A stretch of 64,000 nt of DNA from Clostridium cavendishii DSM 21758 (GCF_900141845.1 NZ_FQZB01000006.1:248001-312000), one strand, 5' to 3'; shown: positions 35,389 through 44,323, counted from the first letter of the stretch. Notes: a model not told the origin generated them from the sequence alone. Translations and numbers: made by a program.

Positions 35389-36030
35389 TTAGAATATCTT
35401 TCCCATAGCAACTTTTAAATCGTCTTTATTTGTAACTGCTGCCTTTATTGCCATTGTAAGCGCTTCTGTAATTTTTTCTAATTCCATAAATGGAGTATTA
35501 GGTTTATTCATTACTTGCATTGGTATGAAAGGTACATGTATAAAAGTTCCCCTTATATTCTTATATTTTGTATTAATTAAGTAAAGTAACCCATACATTA
35601 AATGATTGCATACAAAAGTTCCTGCTGTATTTGAAACAGATGCTGGTATATCTACTTTTTTAATTTCTTCAACCATTGCTTTAATAGGAAGATTTGCAAA
35701 ATAAGCATTTTCTCCATCTTCAAAAACAGGTTTATCAATAGGACTATTTCCTTCGTTATCTGCAATCCTTGCATCATCAACATTTATTGCAACTCTTTCT
35801 ATTGTTATATCAAATCTACCGCCAGCTTGACCTACACAAATTACTACATCTGGATTTTCTTTAACTATTGCTTTTTCTAATTCTATAATAGATTTATTAA
35901 ATACTGTTGGTATTTCAACTTTTACTATTTCAGCACCTGAAATTACATCATCTAATCTCTTTACTGCCTCAAAGGAAGGATTAATTGCTTCTCCTCCAAA
36001 TGGATTGAATCCTGTTATTAATACTTTCAC
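35389..36030 (-). CDS. pcp: Pyroglutamyl-peptidase I
   Basis: A 213-residue cysteine peptidase (family C15) that removes N-terminal 5-oxoproline from peptides in the cytoplasm. Visible family motifs are the N-terminal TGFNPFGGEAINPS, the Glu-containing region (VAINVDDARIADNEG), the catalytic Cys in SNTAGTFVCNHLMYG and the catalytic His in FIHVPFIP. The start is GTG 36030, with GAGGTG six bases upstream; the GTG at 36039 is part of the RBS. It is the last gene of a three-gene operon with DUF979 and DUF969 membrane genes. Confidence 0.95.
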   Translation of the reverse strand: MKVLITGFNPFGGEAINPSFEAVKRLDDVISGAEIVKVEIPTVFNKSIIELEKAIVKENPDVVICVGQAGGRFDITIERVAINVDDARIADNEGNSPIDKPVFEDGENAYFANLPIKAMVEEIKKVDIPASVSNTAGTFVCNHLMYGLLYLINTKYKNIRGTFIHVPFIPMQVMNKPNTPFMELEKITEALTMAIKAAVTNKDDLKVAMGKIF

Positions 36031-36071
36031 GTTAATCACCTCATTATATTTATTATTTTCAAATTTTTTTA

Positions 36072-37028
36072 TTAAAACGCCCAGAAATACATTAAAGCAA
36101 TATGAGCTACAAGCATTACTAAAGCTACTGGCAATTGATATTTAATAATACCATTCTTTTTATCCTTCATTTCCAAAATAGCTGTTGGAACGATATTAAA
36201 GTTAGCTGCCATTGGCGTAATTAATGTTCCACAGAAACCAGCTGTAAGAGCAAGTGCAGATGCAATTACTGGATTTCCTCCTTGTGCAAATACGAAAGGT
36301 ACCCCTACTCCAGCAGTGATTACCGCAAACGCTGCAAAAGCATTCCCCATAATCATAGTAAATATAGCCATACCAACACAATATGCTACTACTCCAAGGA
36401 ATATATTGCCTTTTGGTATTGTGCTAGAAATTCCATTTGCAATTATGTTCCCAACTCCAGCAGCTGTAAATAACGAACCTAAAGCTGCTAGAATTTGTGG
36501 TAGGATACTAGCTGGACCCATTAATTCAAGGAATCTTCTTCCATCTTCTGCCATTTCAGTAGTTTTTCCTTTGGTTGCCCAAAGCCCTGCGACAGTTGAT
36601 ACAATTGTGGCTATTCCAAGAGCTACGAATGGTCCAAGTTCCTGTGACCAAAATTGAGCTACAATAAATGCTACAAAGCCCAATAATAAAGCTGGTATAA
36701 ATATTTTATTTCCTATCTTTTGTGACATTTTTTCTTTAAATTCACTAGTTGATTCTTTAAACTTATTGAATTTTACTAGTTTAAAGGCAGAAAGTATTGC
36801 CATTATTAAAACTAAATATCCTATAACAGTATCATTTACAAAAATATTTTTATTACCCCATACCATTCCAATTCTACTAAAACTAAAAATAAAACCTACT
36901 ATTCCCCAGAATAAAGCTGTTGGTATCCTTGAAGGATGATTTTTATCCTTTAAAGTTATGTACATTGAATAAAAACAAACAAGCCCACATGCAACATATA
37001 ATAATTCTGTCATTGAATCCTTAAACAT
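36072..37028 (-). CDS. DUF979 family membrane protein
   Basis: A 318-residue integral membrane protein with about nine hydrophobic helices and Gly/Ala-rich intramembrane stretches typical of ion-coupled transporters (MGNAFAAFAVITAGVGVPF and GFCGTLITPMAANFN). DUF979 proteins are, as I know them, always encoded next to DUF969 proteins and often beside pcp. Together they probably form a transporter whose substrate could be pyroglutamyl peptides or 5-oxoproline. It follows DUF969 by 12 bases, with GGAGGG before ATG 37028. Confidence 0.88.
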   Translation of the reverse strand: MFKDSMTELLYVACGLVCFYSMYITLKDKNHPSRIPTALFWGIVGFIFSFSRIGMVWGNKNIFVNDTVIGYLVLIMAILSAFKLVKFNKFKESTSEFKEKMSQKIGNKIFIPALLLGFVAFIVAQFWSQELGPFVALGIATIVSTVAGLWATKGKTTEMAEDGRRFLELMGPASILPQILAALGSLFTAAGVGNIIANGISSTIPKGNIFLGVVAYCVGMAIFTMIMGNAFAAFAVITAGVGVPFVFAQGGNPVIASALALTAGFCGTLITPMAANFNIVPTAILEMKDKKNGIIKYQLPVALVMLVAHIALMYFWAF

Positions 37029-37040
37029 AAAAACCCTCCT

Positions 37041-37721
37041 TTATTTATTTTCTTTAGCCCTTTTATATTTTTTATTAAACTTTTTATCATAATAAAGAAA
37101 TTGTATTGTACCTATTACCATTATAAGTATTGCCACAGGTAATGATGCCTTAGCAACACTAAGAGCGTCAACATTATAACCTTGCTCCTTCATAACTCCA
37201 ACTATTAAAAGTACACCACCTGAACCAAAAAAGAAATTTTGTCCAAAGAAGTTACCATAGTTCTCAACAGCACCTTCTAAACCTTTTATAGTTTCATCAT
37301 CCTCTTCATCAATTTCTCCATATTGATTCTTTGCAGCACCCTGTGCCATAGGAAGTATAAGTGGTCTAATAAATTGAACATGTCCACCTATTCTAATACT
37401 AGCCATAGCAGCTAAAGTTCTTATTACTAAATAAGCAGAAGTTAATTTTCCTACTGTTGCAGATTTGATTTTACCAATAAGATATGCAGCCCTTTCACGA
37501 AGACCATATCTCTCTAAAAGTCCAATTACAGGAAGAGAAATTATAAACAAAGACATATATCTATTGGTTACAAAAGATTTCCCTAGTATTGTCATAATCT
37601 CATTAAAAGACATTCCTGATACAAGTCCAGTTGTGATACCTGCAAAAACAACAACTGCAATTGTATCAAGTTTAAGTATAAACCCTATAACTATAATAGC
37701 TATTCCAATTAGTTTTATCAT
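37041..37721 (-). CDS. DUF969 family membrane protein
   Basis: A 226-residue membrane protein with about five helices. The conserved segment around GIVSGMSFNEIMTILGKSF and the loop IRIGGHVQFIRPLILPMAQGAA are recognisable for DUF969. It is the first gene of the DUF969-DUF979-pcp operon, with GGGGGTAG before ATG 37721. It has the helix pattern of one half of an ion-transporter-superfamily carrier, with DUF979 as the other half. Confidence 0.88.
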   Translation of the reverse strand: MIKLIGIAIIVIGFILKLDTIAVVVFAGITTGLVSGMSFNEIMTILGKSFVTNRYMSLFIISLPVIGLLERYGLRERAAYLIGKIKSATVGKLTSAYLVIRTLAAMASIRIGGHVQFIRPLILPMAQGAAKNQYGEIDEEDDETIKGLEGAVENYGNFFGQNFFFGSGGVLLIVGVMKEQGYNVDALSVAKASLPVAILIMVIGTIQFLYYDKKFNKKYKRAKENK

Positions 37722-37800
37722 AAAACTACCCCCTTAAAATATACTTTTTAAATAATATATCAATTTTTTATCTTTTTATCTGTATCACAGGCTACAAAAT

Positions 37801-37842
37801 ATCAAAAGTTTATTTAATTTATAAAATAAATAAACTTTTGAT
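37801..37842 (-). terminator. Stem-loop after the XRE-cupin gene
   Basis: ATCAAAAGTTTATTTA pairs with TAAATAAACTTTTGAT (about 16 bp). The T-run on the minus strand is weak, so it could end the regulator transcript or act in the DUF969 leader. Confidence 0.6.
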
Positions 37843-37921
37843 AAAACTTAGTATGTATATTATGAGATTTATTACTAACAAATAAATGGTAATAATAATG
37901 TTTTCACTATAAATAAAAGAT

Positions 37922-38482
37922 TCAAATAAGTGATGGAACTAGAACAAATAAAACTGTTACTTTAGTATCATTATTATTAATAAATCTATGATTAATTCTG
38001 GCTGGTATTCTAACAACATCTCCTTCTTCAAGTGGATAAATTTCATTTTCTAATTGAACAGATACTTTTCCATAAATAACCACAGCAATTTCTTCCTTAT
38101 CCTCGTGTTCATAATGATTATCGGTAGTTGCTGAATTTCCATTGAGCTCCATAGTCAATAATTGAATATGACTTTTCATAAAATCAGGAGTGAGTATATC
38201 TTGAACAATATGGGATTTATCTTTCCTAAATATCTTTTTTCTATCATTTTTATGGGAAATTAATGTATTAGAATCAATATCATTCACAAACAGAGTATAT
38301 AATGGAACATTCAAAGCTGTAGCTAGCAATTCTAAAACTGTTAATGATGGATTCCCATGCCCACGCTCTAATTGACTAATTAAAGAAGTACTAATACCTG
38401 AATACTCAGCAAATTCTCTTATTGTCATATTAGTATTTTTTCTATAATTTCGTATTGTTCGTCCTATTAATCTTAACTTCAT
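37922..38482 (-). CDS. XRE-family regulator with C-terminal cupin domain
   Basis: A 186-residue protein from ATG 38482 (RBS AGAAAGGAT). The longer frame back to 38596 runs through a hydrophobic stretch over the promoter and is rejected. An N-terminal helix-turn-helix (IRNYRKNTNMTIREFAEYSGISTSLISQLERGHGNPSL) is followed by a cupin (about 105-186, with HEDKEEIAVVIYGKVSVQL and EGDVVRIPARINHRF). Such proteins bind a small ligand in the cupin and repress nearby transport or catabolic genes. It diverges from an EamA transporter and lies upstream of DUF969, so either could be its target. Confidence 0.9.
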   Translation of the reverse strand: MKLRLIGRTIRNYRKNTNMTIREFAEYSGISTSLISQLERGHGNPSLTVLELLATALNVPLYTLFVNDIDSNTLISHKNDRKKIFRKDKSHIVQDILTPDFMKSHIQLLTMELNGNSATTDNHYEHEDKEEIAVVIYGKVSVQLENEIYPLEEGDVVRIPARINHRFINNNDTKVTVLFVLVPSLI

Positions 38483-38581
38483 TCTTTTAAATCCTTTCTG
38501 TTTATTAAAATAATCATTTATAAATAAAATATTTAATCCACTAAACTTTATAGACACCATATAAATACTGATTATAATATA

Positions 38582-38615
38582 TATTATATTGTACAAATTT
38601 TATTATATTGTACAA
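38582..38615. promoter_or_regulatory. Tandem operator in the XRE-cupin / EamA divergent region
   Basis: The 15-base sequence TATTATATTGTACAA occurs twice, at 38582-38596 and 38601-38615, with a period of 19. Each copy ends in the palindrome TTGTACAA. It lies just upstream of the transporter start and within the regulator promoter region, as expected of an autoregulatory operator. Confidence 0.6.
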
Positions 38616-38638
38616 TATTAAAATATTTTATAATAGAG

Positions 38639-39559
38639 GTGAGAAAAATTTATAATTTTAAAAAATATCTTATTTTAATCATCGCAGTTTTTGCAGTATC
38701 AAGTTCAGCTATATTTGTTAAGCTAGCCCAAGCCCCTTCTATAATTATAGCTTTTTATCGATTATTTTTTACTACATTGATATTTTTACCTTTTCTAATA
38801 CTAAATAAAAAATATATAAAAGAATTAAAAGAACTTTCAAAAAAAAATTGGATTGCATCAATATTATCAGGAATTATACTTTCAATACACTATTATCTAT
38901 GGTTTGAATCACTTAATTATACTTCAATCGGAAGTTCTACTGTTATAGTTACTCTCCAACCACTTTTTGCAGTTTTAGGAGGTTTTATTTTTTTCAAAGA
39001 AAATTTTAATCGTAAATCAATAATTGGATGCTTTATTGCTGTTTTAGGAAGTATAATTGTTGGATTTAATGATTTTCAGGCTGGAGGAATAGCTTTATAT
39101 GGAGATTTACTAGCTTTTATTGCTGCTGGAATTATTACTGTATACTTTTTTATTAGTCAATCGATTAGAAAAGATTTATCCTTAATACCATACTCTGTTA
39201 TAAGTTATTTGAGCAGTTCTATTTTTTTAGGAATTATAAGTTATCAAAGTAAAAAAGCATTTTTAGGATATTCATTAAATACATGGCTTGCATTATTAGG
39301 ATTAAGTATTTTTGCAACAATTCTTGGTCAATCAATATTTAATTGGTTACTAAAATGGTTATCTACTTCAATTATATCCATGAGTATTTTGGGCGAACCT
39401 ATTGGTACCTTATTTCTTGCATTTATTATATTTAATGAAACTATTACTTCTAGGCAAGGAATCGGTATACTACTTATACTATGTGGACTATCATCATTTT
39501 TATTAGGAAAATCTAACTTCAAAATAAAAAAAACTTATACAAGAATTAATTCTGAATGA
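38639..39559 (+). CDS. EamA/DMT superfamily transporter
   Basis: A 306-residue membrane protein with ten predicted helices in two EamA repeats (first ending FFKENFNRKSIIGC, second with ASLLGEPIGT-like SMSILGEPIGTLF). These carriers export or import amino acids or other metabolites. GTG 38639 overlaps an AGAGGTGAG ribosome binding site, so the true start may be a downstream non-ATG codon such as ATT; the N-terminus is uncertain by a few residues. It diverges from the XRE-cupin gene. Confidence 0.88.
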   Translation: MRKIYNFKKYLILIIAVFAVSSSAIFVKLAQAPSIIIAFYRLFFTTLIFLPFLILNKKYIKELKELSKKNWIASILSGIILSIHYYLWFESLNYTSIGSSTVIVTLQPLFAVLGGFIFFKENFNRKSIIGCFIAVLGSIIVGFNDFQAGGIALYGDLLAFIAAGIITVYFFISQSIRKDLSLIPYSVISYLSSSIFLGIISYQSKKAFLGYSLNTWLALLGLSIFATILGQSIFNWLLKWLSTSIISMSILGEPIGTLFLAFIIFNETITSRQGIGILLILCGLSSFLLGKSNFKIKKTYTRINSE

Positions 39560-40087
39560 TTACCTTTATTTTGTTTCTAATAATCTTATTAAAATAAATT
39601 TAGATTTTAAATTACAACATATACATTAGCTTTTTAAACTAATTAAATTATTATATAAGAAAATTCAATTCTTTTAATTTTATAATTATTAAAATAATGC
39701 AAATAATTCAAATAAATTAACAATTTATAAATTTATTTGAATTATATATATCCATCTTCCAATTCGAGTATTTTGTACAAAATACTATTGACTTTTACAA
39801 TAAATGTTATAGAATATATTAAAGGGATAAAATTGGTTTACAAAAACCCTTTAGATTATATTGTAACGAAATTTTAATTATTAGTATAGAAATTTCAATA
39901 AAAACATAATATATTATAGACCTAACATTAGGTAGTTAAAAAATGTTTGTTTATTCAATCGAAAATATTAAATAACTTGTTTAAGATAATGACTTTTGAA
40001 GAGTTAGACAAAGAAGCAAAGTAGTATTGTAGGTATTTAAACAAGGTATTTATTATTAAATAAATATTTAATAGGAGGGTGTTTAAA
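39560..40087 (+). other. Long intergenic region with promoter and leader
   Basis: 528 bases. TTGACT (39788-39793), 16 bases, and TAGAAT (39810-39815) form a good + strand promoter for the 89-residue gene, which implies a leader of about 260 bases. The leader contains two short frames: one starting MFVYSIENIK, and one from ATG 39989 reading MTFEELDKEAK before TAG. Neither has a good RBS. No known riboswitch was recognised. Confidence 0.5.
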
Positions 40088-40357
40088 ATGACAAAGTTTT
40101 GGGCACAAGGTAGTTTAGTTAGGACAAAGGATAATGTAATTCTTAAAGTTGAGAATTCAGAAACACAAAGAATGTTTTTCACAGTAGTAGACAACAATGT
40201 AGAAGTTTGCGAACCTGTTGAAGAAAGTGATATCATGCAAGTATTAGGAACATTTAAAAGATACGCATTTCATAATCACATCACTTGTAATAGTCAAGTA
40301 GCTAGAGTGATTAGAAATAATTACGATAAACTAATTAAACATTGCGTAGCAAATTAA
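40088..40357 (+). CDS. Small soluble protein of unknown function
   Basis: 89 residues from ATG 40088 with a strong AGGAGGGTG RBS; an upstream in-frame GTG at 40079 lies in the RBS. The protein starts MTKFWAQGSLVRTKDN and has a beta-rich first half and a helical second half containing CNSQVARVIRNNYDKLIKH. A strong promoter, RBS and terminator suggest good expression. I do not recognise the family. The protein is cytoplasmic, with no TM helix. Confidence 0.75.
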   Translation: MTKFWAQGSLVRTKDNVILKVENSETQRMFFTVVDNNVEVCEPVEESDIMQVLGTFKRYAFHNHITCNSQVARVIRNNYDKLIKHCVAN

Positions 40358-40376
40358 TTTTTAGAAAATGTAGATG

Positions 40377-40417
40377 ATATAGAGTAAAGTACATTAATAC
40401 TTACTCTATATTTTTTT
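40377..40417 (+). terminator. Terminator of the 89-residue gene
   Basis: ATATAGAGTAA pairs with TTACTCTATAT, followed by a T7 run. Confidence 0.88.
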
Positions 40418-40430
40418 ATACCACAAAAAA

Positions 40431-40454
40431 GCTTCCTACGAATTCGTAGGAAGC
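40431..40454 (-). terminator. Terminator of the ula-type operon
   Basis: GCTTCCTACGAATTCGTAGGAAGC is given here by position only as a perfect 24-base palindrome (core ACGAATTCGT). On the minus strand TTTTTTG follows it, ending the fsa transcript. Confidence 0.8.
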
Positions 40455-40610
40455 AATTAACCTTATTCTTTATTATATTTCCATCTAAATATTGCCTAGA
40501 TTGAACTCAAAGTTAAGCTTATATAGTTAATATTATCTATAAAAAAAGCTCGTTTCAATATTAAATTAATTACTTTACAAATAGTTATGCTGAATACAAA
40601 TTTATTCTCC

Positions 40611-41258
40611 TTATTTCAGAAAAGCCTTTTCATAGTCTTCAACAAACTTTTTTATCCCTGCATCAGTTAATGGATGCTTTATCATTTGAATTATTACTGA
40701 ATAAGGAATTGTAGCTATATGACAGCCTGCTGTAGCAACATCTAATACATGCATAGGATTTCTAACACTAGCTGATATTATTTCAGTCTCTATTCCATGT
40801 ACTTTAAATATTGTAACTATTTGCTCAACTAAATTTATTCCTGGATTTCCTATATCATCTAATCTTCCTAAGAACGGACTTACATAAGTAGCTCCGGATC
40901 TAGCTGCTAATAAAGCTTGAGTTGGTGAAAATATTAATGTAATATTTGTTTTTATTCCTTCTTGTGATAACCTTTTGGTTGCCTTCAATCCTTCTTCACA
41001 CATTGGAATTTTTATAACTATATTTTTATGAAGTTTAGCTAATTCTCTTCCTTCTTTAACCATACCATCAGCATCTAAACTCATAACTTCAGCACTTATA
41101 GGACCATCTACAATCGAACATATTTCATTAATAACTTCTTGTAAATCTCTTCCCTCTTTCGCTATTAATGATGGATTGGTTGTAACTCCACATATAACAC
41201 CTAATTCATTAGCTTTTTTTATTTCTTCTATATTTGCAGTATCCACAAAAATTTTCAT
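40611..41258 (-). CDS. fsa: Fructose-6-phosphate aldolase / transaldolase-like protein
   Basis: A 215-residue class I aldolase of the TalC/FSA type, the short transaldolase family. KIFVDTANIEEIKKA opens the TIM barrel; GVTTNPSLIAKEG is the phosphate-side motif, the Schiff-base Lys lies in NIVIKIPM, and NITLIFSPTQALLAA and ISASVRNPMHVLDVATAG follow. The start is ATG 41258 with AAAGGA 12 bases upstream; the ATG at 41270 abuts that RBS. It is the last gene of the ula-type operon and may link the pentose phosphates to glycolysis, or cleave another sugar phosphate. Confidence 0.88.
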   Translation of the reverse strand: MKIFVDTANIEEIKKANELGVICGVTTNPSLIAKEGRDLQEVINEICSIVDGPISAEVMSLDADGMVKEGRELAKLHKNIVIKIPMCEEGLKATKRLSQEGIKTNITLIFSPTQALLAARSGATYVSPFLGRLDDIGNPGINLVEQIVTIFKVHGIETEIISASVRNPMHVLDVATAGCHIATIPYSVIIQMIKHPLTDAGIKKFVEDYEKAFLK

Positions 41259-41313
41259 AATTATATTCATTCCTTTACTAATATATTTTTTGTAAAAATA
41301 AATTTATTAACTC

Positions 41314-42159
41314 CTATTTTAAAGCTTTTTTAAATTTTTCATCTATAAATCTCTTAGATTCTTTTATTACTTCTTTCCAATCATCATTTCCTACATACCA
41401 AAATTCTAATGTATACTTTCTAACTCCAATATCCCATGAAGTTTTTATTATATTCTCAAAATCTACATGGCCTGTACCAAAAGGTATTTCACGAAACTTC
41501 CCTGGAACTGTTTCTTTTAAATGTACAGCTGCAGTATGTCCTTTTCCTGCTTTAAAGTCTTCTACTGTACTTGTATTATATGTTAAGGTTGCATTAGTTA
41601 CATTTCCACTATCAGGATACACTTGTAGATAAGGTGAATCTATCATATCAACGTATTCCATAGCCTTTTTTACTGTATTCAAAAACTCTGTTTCCATCGT
41701 TTCGAATGCTAAAATCACACCTTTTTTTGCTGCCATTTCAGTAGATTTTTTAAGATTTTCTATGAAATATTGCTTTGTTTTTTCATCGCCCTCTTCATAG
41801 TAAACATCGTATCCTGCAATTTGGATTATTCTAATGCCCAAATCATACGCAAGATCTATAGCTTTTTCCATTATTTCTATGCCTCTTGCTCTTACTGTTT
41901 CATTTTTACTACCTAAAGGATATTTTCTATGTCCACTTAAACACATAGTTCTTATATGAACTCCACTTTCAAACATGGTTTTAATTAGTTCTAATCTTTC
42001 TTCTTTAGACATATATAATCTCGATAGTTTTTCTTCTGTCTCATCTATACTCATTTCAACATAAGCAAAACCACATTCCTTAGCACATAATAATTTTTCT
42101 CTCCAAGTAAGATGGTTTGGCATAGATTTTTCATATAATCCTAGCATATATCCATTCAT
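41314..42159 (-). CDS. ulaE: L-ribulose/L-xylulose-5-phosphate 3-epimerase
   Basis: A 281-residue AP-endonuclease-2-like TIM barrel that interconverts L-xylulose 5-phosphate and L-ribulose 5-phosphate in the UlaE/SgbU family. Typical pieces are MLGLYEKSMPNHLTWREKLLCAKECGF near the N-terminus, the metal-binding Glu and His positions (ALAFETMETEF-like ILAFETMETEF, VYPDSGNV, AVHLKETVPGKFREIPFGTGHVDF) and FWYVG near the end. It lies 18 bases after ulaF. Confidence 0.92.
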   Translation of the reverse strand: MNGYMLGLYEKSMPNHLTWREKLLCAKECGFAYVEMSIDETEEKLSRLYMSKEERLELIKTMFESGVHIRTMCLSGHRKYPLGSKNETVRARGIEIMEKAIDLAYDLGIRIIQIAGYDVYYEEGDEKTKQYFIENLKKSTEMAAKKGVILAFETMETEFLNTVKKAMEYVDMIDSPYLQVYPDSGNVTNATLTYNTSTVEDFKAGKGHTAAVHLKETVPGKFREIPFGTGHVDFENIIKTSWDIGVRKYTLEFWYVGNDDWKEVIKESKRFIDEKFKKALK

Positions 42160-42177
42160 AGCTGCACCTCTCTTTAT

Positions 42178-42876
42178 CTATTGTCCATAATAAGCATTTG
42201 GCCCATGTTTTCTCATAAAGTGTTTATTCTTTAATACATCTGGCATAGGATTTACTTCATATCTTGTTAGTATTTCTGTATTCCAAGCCATCATTGCTAT
42301 CTCTTCTAAAACCACTGCATTATGCACTGCATCATGAGGATCTTTTCCCCATGTAAAAGGTCCATGATTCTTAACTAATACTCCTGGTACATACCCTGGA
42401 TTTAACTCTTTAAAACTATCTACTATAACTTCACCTGTGTTATATTCATAATTTGTTTCAATTTCTTCTTTTGTCATATCTCTTGTACATGGAATTTCAC
42501 CATAAAAATAATCTGCTTGAGTTGTTCCATATGGCTTAATTCCTCTTCCTGATTGAGAAAATATTGTTGCCCATCTTGAATGCGTGTGTACTACTCCACC
42601 TATTTCATTAAACTCCTTATAAAGTCTTATATGAGTTGGTGTATCTGAAGAAGGTTTATATTTCCCTTCCACAACATTTCCTTCTAAATCAACTACAACC
42701 ATATCTTCAGCTTTCATTTTTTCATATTCTACACCAGATGGCTTTATAACTATTAATCCTTTTTCTCTATCTATTCCTGAAACATTTCCCCATGTAAAAG
42801 TTACTAAATTATATTTTGGTAATAACATATTTGCTTCATACACTTCTTTTTTTAAATTCTCCAGCATTTTTTTCAT
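42178..42876 (-). CDS. ulaF: L-ribulose-5-phosphate 4-epimerase
   Basis: A 232-residue class II aldolase/adducin-fold enzyme that epimerises L-ribulose 5-phosphate to D-xylulose 5-phosphate. Zinc-binding His residues are in GVVHTHSRWATIFSQ and LVKNHGPFTWGKD. TFTWGNVSGIDREKGLIVIKPSGV and SSDTPTHIRLYKEF are the substrate motifs. The family also contains AraD and SgbE; the ula context favours UlaF. RBS AAAGGAGATG lies before ATG 42876. Confidence 0.92.
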   Translation of the reverse strand: MKKMLENLKKEVYEANMLLPKYNLVTFTWGNVSGIDREKGLIVIKPSGVEYEKMKAEDMVVVDLEGNVVEGKYKPSSDTPTHIRLYKEFNEIGGVVHTHSRWATIFSQSGRGIKPYGTTQADYFYGEIPCTRDMTKEEIETNYEYNTGEVIVDSFKELNPGYVPGVLVKNHGPFTWGKDPHDAVHNAVVLEEIAMMAWNTEILTRYEVNPMPDVLKNKHFMRKHGPNAYYGQ

Positions 42877-42970
42877 CTCCTTTAATATATCTTTAGTTTT
42901 TGAATTTTTACTTAATAATTAAGAGTATGGAGTAATTTAACTATTTCCCCCATACTCCTTTAATTAATTA

Positions 42971-44011
42971 TTAATCTGTTACAAGATATAGGGCTGCCTG
43001 TCCTATTTCTCTATTTGCTGATATTATAATATCCTTGTCTTTATCATTTATAACTGCAACATTACTTGGTCCAACTCCAGCTTCTATTACTTCTGTCTTG
43101 AATGTTAGCTTTTCTTTATCATCACATTGAATAATAAATAATTCTTTTTCATTTCTTCTATATCCACCTATTATTGTTGGAATCCCTCTAAGTTCTCCAC
43201 CCCAAACAACATGTCCAAAATCCATTTCTTTGGGATATTTATATATAACTTTATATTCCCCATCAATTTTTTTATTTATTAAAAAATTGCTGCCATGAAA
43301 CTCTTCTATTGTAATAAGTTCCACTTCACCATCACCATCTATATCTACAACTGCAATATCACTTGTTGGTCTGTTTAATATTTGCTCTACCTTCCACTCT
43401 TCATTATCTTCTTGTGGTGGTGTTACAACAAATACTCCCTCTGCAGAAGTTACAAGACCTGCCATAACTCCATTCCAAGTAGTTCTGCAATATCCATGGT
43501 TTTTGGTTAAACCTTCTTTTATAACTTTTAATTCAAATGGCTTATTTAAATCTTCTGGTATTTCTCCTATATATATTTTTCCTGGATCTGACCAATCATC
43601 TTTAAAAGCCTTAGTTGTACACAGTGTTGCTCCTAAAAAATAATTCTTACCATTAGCTTGTAATATATCAAATCTATGAACATAAGGTAATTTAAATAAT
43701 TCTTTAGTTTCCCATTTTTCTTCTTCTGTATATCTTGTCCAAACTATAGTTGCATTCTCTGATTGAAATGTTGGGAAGAAGTTTTGAACTGATAAAAAGT
43801 CTCCATTCTTTCCAGGTACAGGGATCATAGACATGGTTCCTCCTGGTCCATCCCAAACAGTGCTTTGCTCAAAATCTGCTGATTCTTTGTAGCTATAGCA
43901 AGCTCCTTCACCTTCTGTTGCTAATAATATATATCTTTCACCATTTACTACAGTGCTACTTGTTGCGTAGCACCTGTGTAAATCTGTTAAAAACTTCTTT
44001 TCAAATTTCAT
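42971..44011 (-). CDS. Cytoplasmic beta-propeller-like protein in the ula operon
   Basis: 346 residues, no signal peptide. The sequence has repeated beta-strand units, with an FG-GAP/EF-type DIDGDGEVELITIEEF calcium-loop-like stretch (about 245-260) and blades such as GDFLSVQNFFPTFQ, GNPYF-like KNYFLGATL and GVMAGLVTS. It sits between the PTS IIB and the epimerase genes, where canonical operons carry ulaD. I know of no named function. It could be a lactonase or isomerase with a propeller fold, or a sugar-sensing scaffold; no catalytic residue can be identified. Confidence 0.7.
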   Translation of the reverse strand: MKFEKKFLTDLHRCYATSSTVVNGERYILLATEGEGACYSYKESADFEQSTVWDGPGGTMSMIPVPGKNGDFLSVQNFFPTFQSENATIVWTRYTEEEKWETKELFKLPYVHRFDILQANGKNYFLGATLCTTKAFKDDWSDPGKIYIGEIPEDLNKPFELKVIKEGLTKNHGYCRTTWNGVMAGLVTSAEGVFVVTPPQEDNEEWKVEQILNRPTSDIAVVDIDGDGEVELITIEEFHGSNFLINKKIDGEYKVIYKYPKEMDFGHVVWGGELRGIPTIIGGYRRNEKELFIIQCDDKEKLTFKTEVIEAGVGPSNVAVINDKDKDIIISANREIGQAALYLVTD

Positions 44012-44029
44012 ACTATCGTCTCCTATAAG

Positions 44030-44323
44030 TTATTTTTTATCTATTACAAGTTCTTTTATTTTTGTTTCAATTTCTTGTTCTGATAAAAGATTCTTTAACC
44101 CAACAACTATTGTTCCACCTTCTTCTGCCCTAGCAAAGTTTTTCTTTAATGCTTCTGAACAAAATACTACATCGTACCCTGAAGCTTGAGTTTTTGCTTC
44201 TCCAATACTGCTATGGTGAATTGAAACTTGAACTCCTAATTTTTTAAATACCTTTTCTATCTTCATCTTTATTATTTGACTTGACCCCATTCCATTTCCA
44301 CACGCTGCTATTACCTTTAACAT
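44030..44323 (-). CDS. ulaB: Ascorbate-type PTS enzyme IIB
   Basis: A 97-residue PTS IIB of the L-ascorbate (SgaT/SgcB) family. The phosphocysteine lies in the N-terminal motif MLKVIAACGNGMGSSQIIKMK (Cys8). The start is ATG 44323 with GAGGAGG about 7 bases upstream; a longer frame to 44350 runs through that RBS. It transfers phosphate from IIA to the sugar carried by UlaA. Confidence 0.92.
   Translation of the reverse strand: MLKVIAACGNGMGSSQIIKMKIEKVFKKLGVQVSIHHSSIGEAKTQASGYDVVFCSEALKKNFARAEEGGTIVVGLKNLLSEQEIETKIKELVIDKK

Noticed and set aside
39989..40024. MTFEELDKEAK as a coding gene
   Set aside because: Eleven codons, no RBS, then TAG. It is retained only as a comment on the leader.
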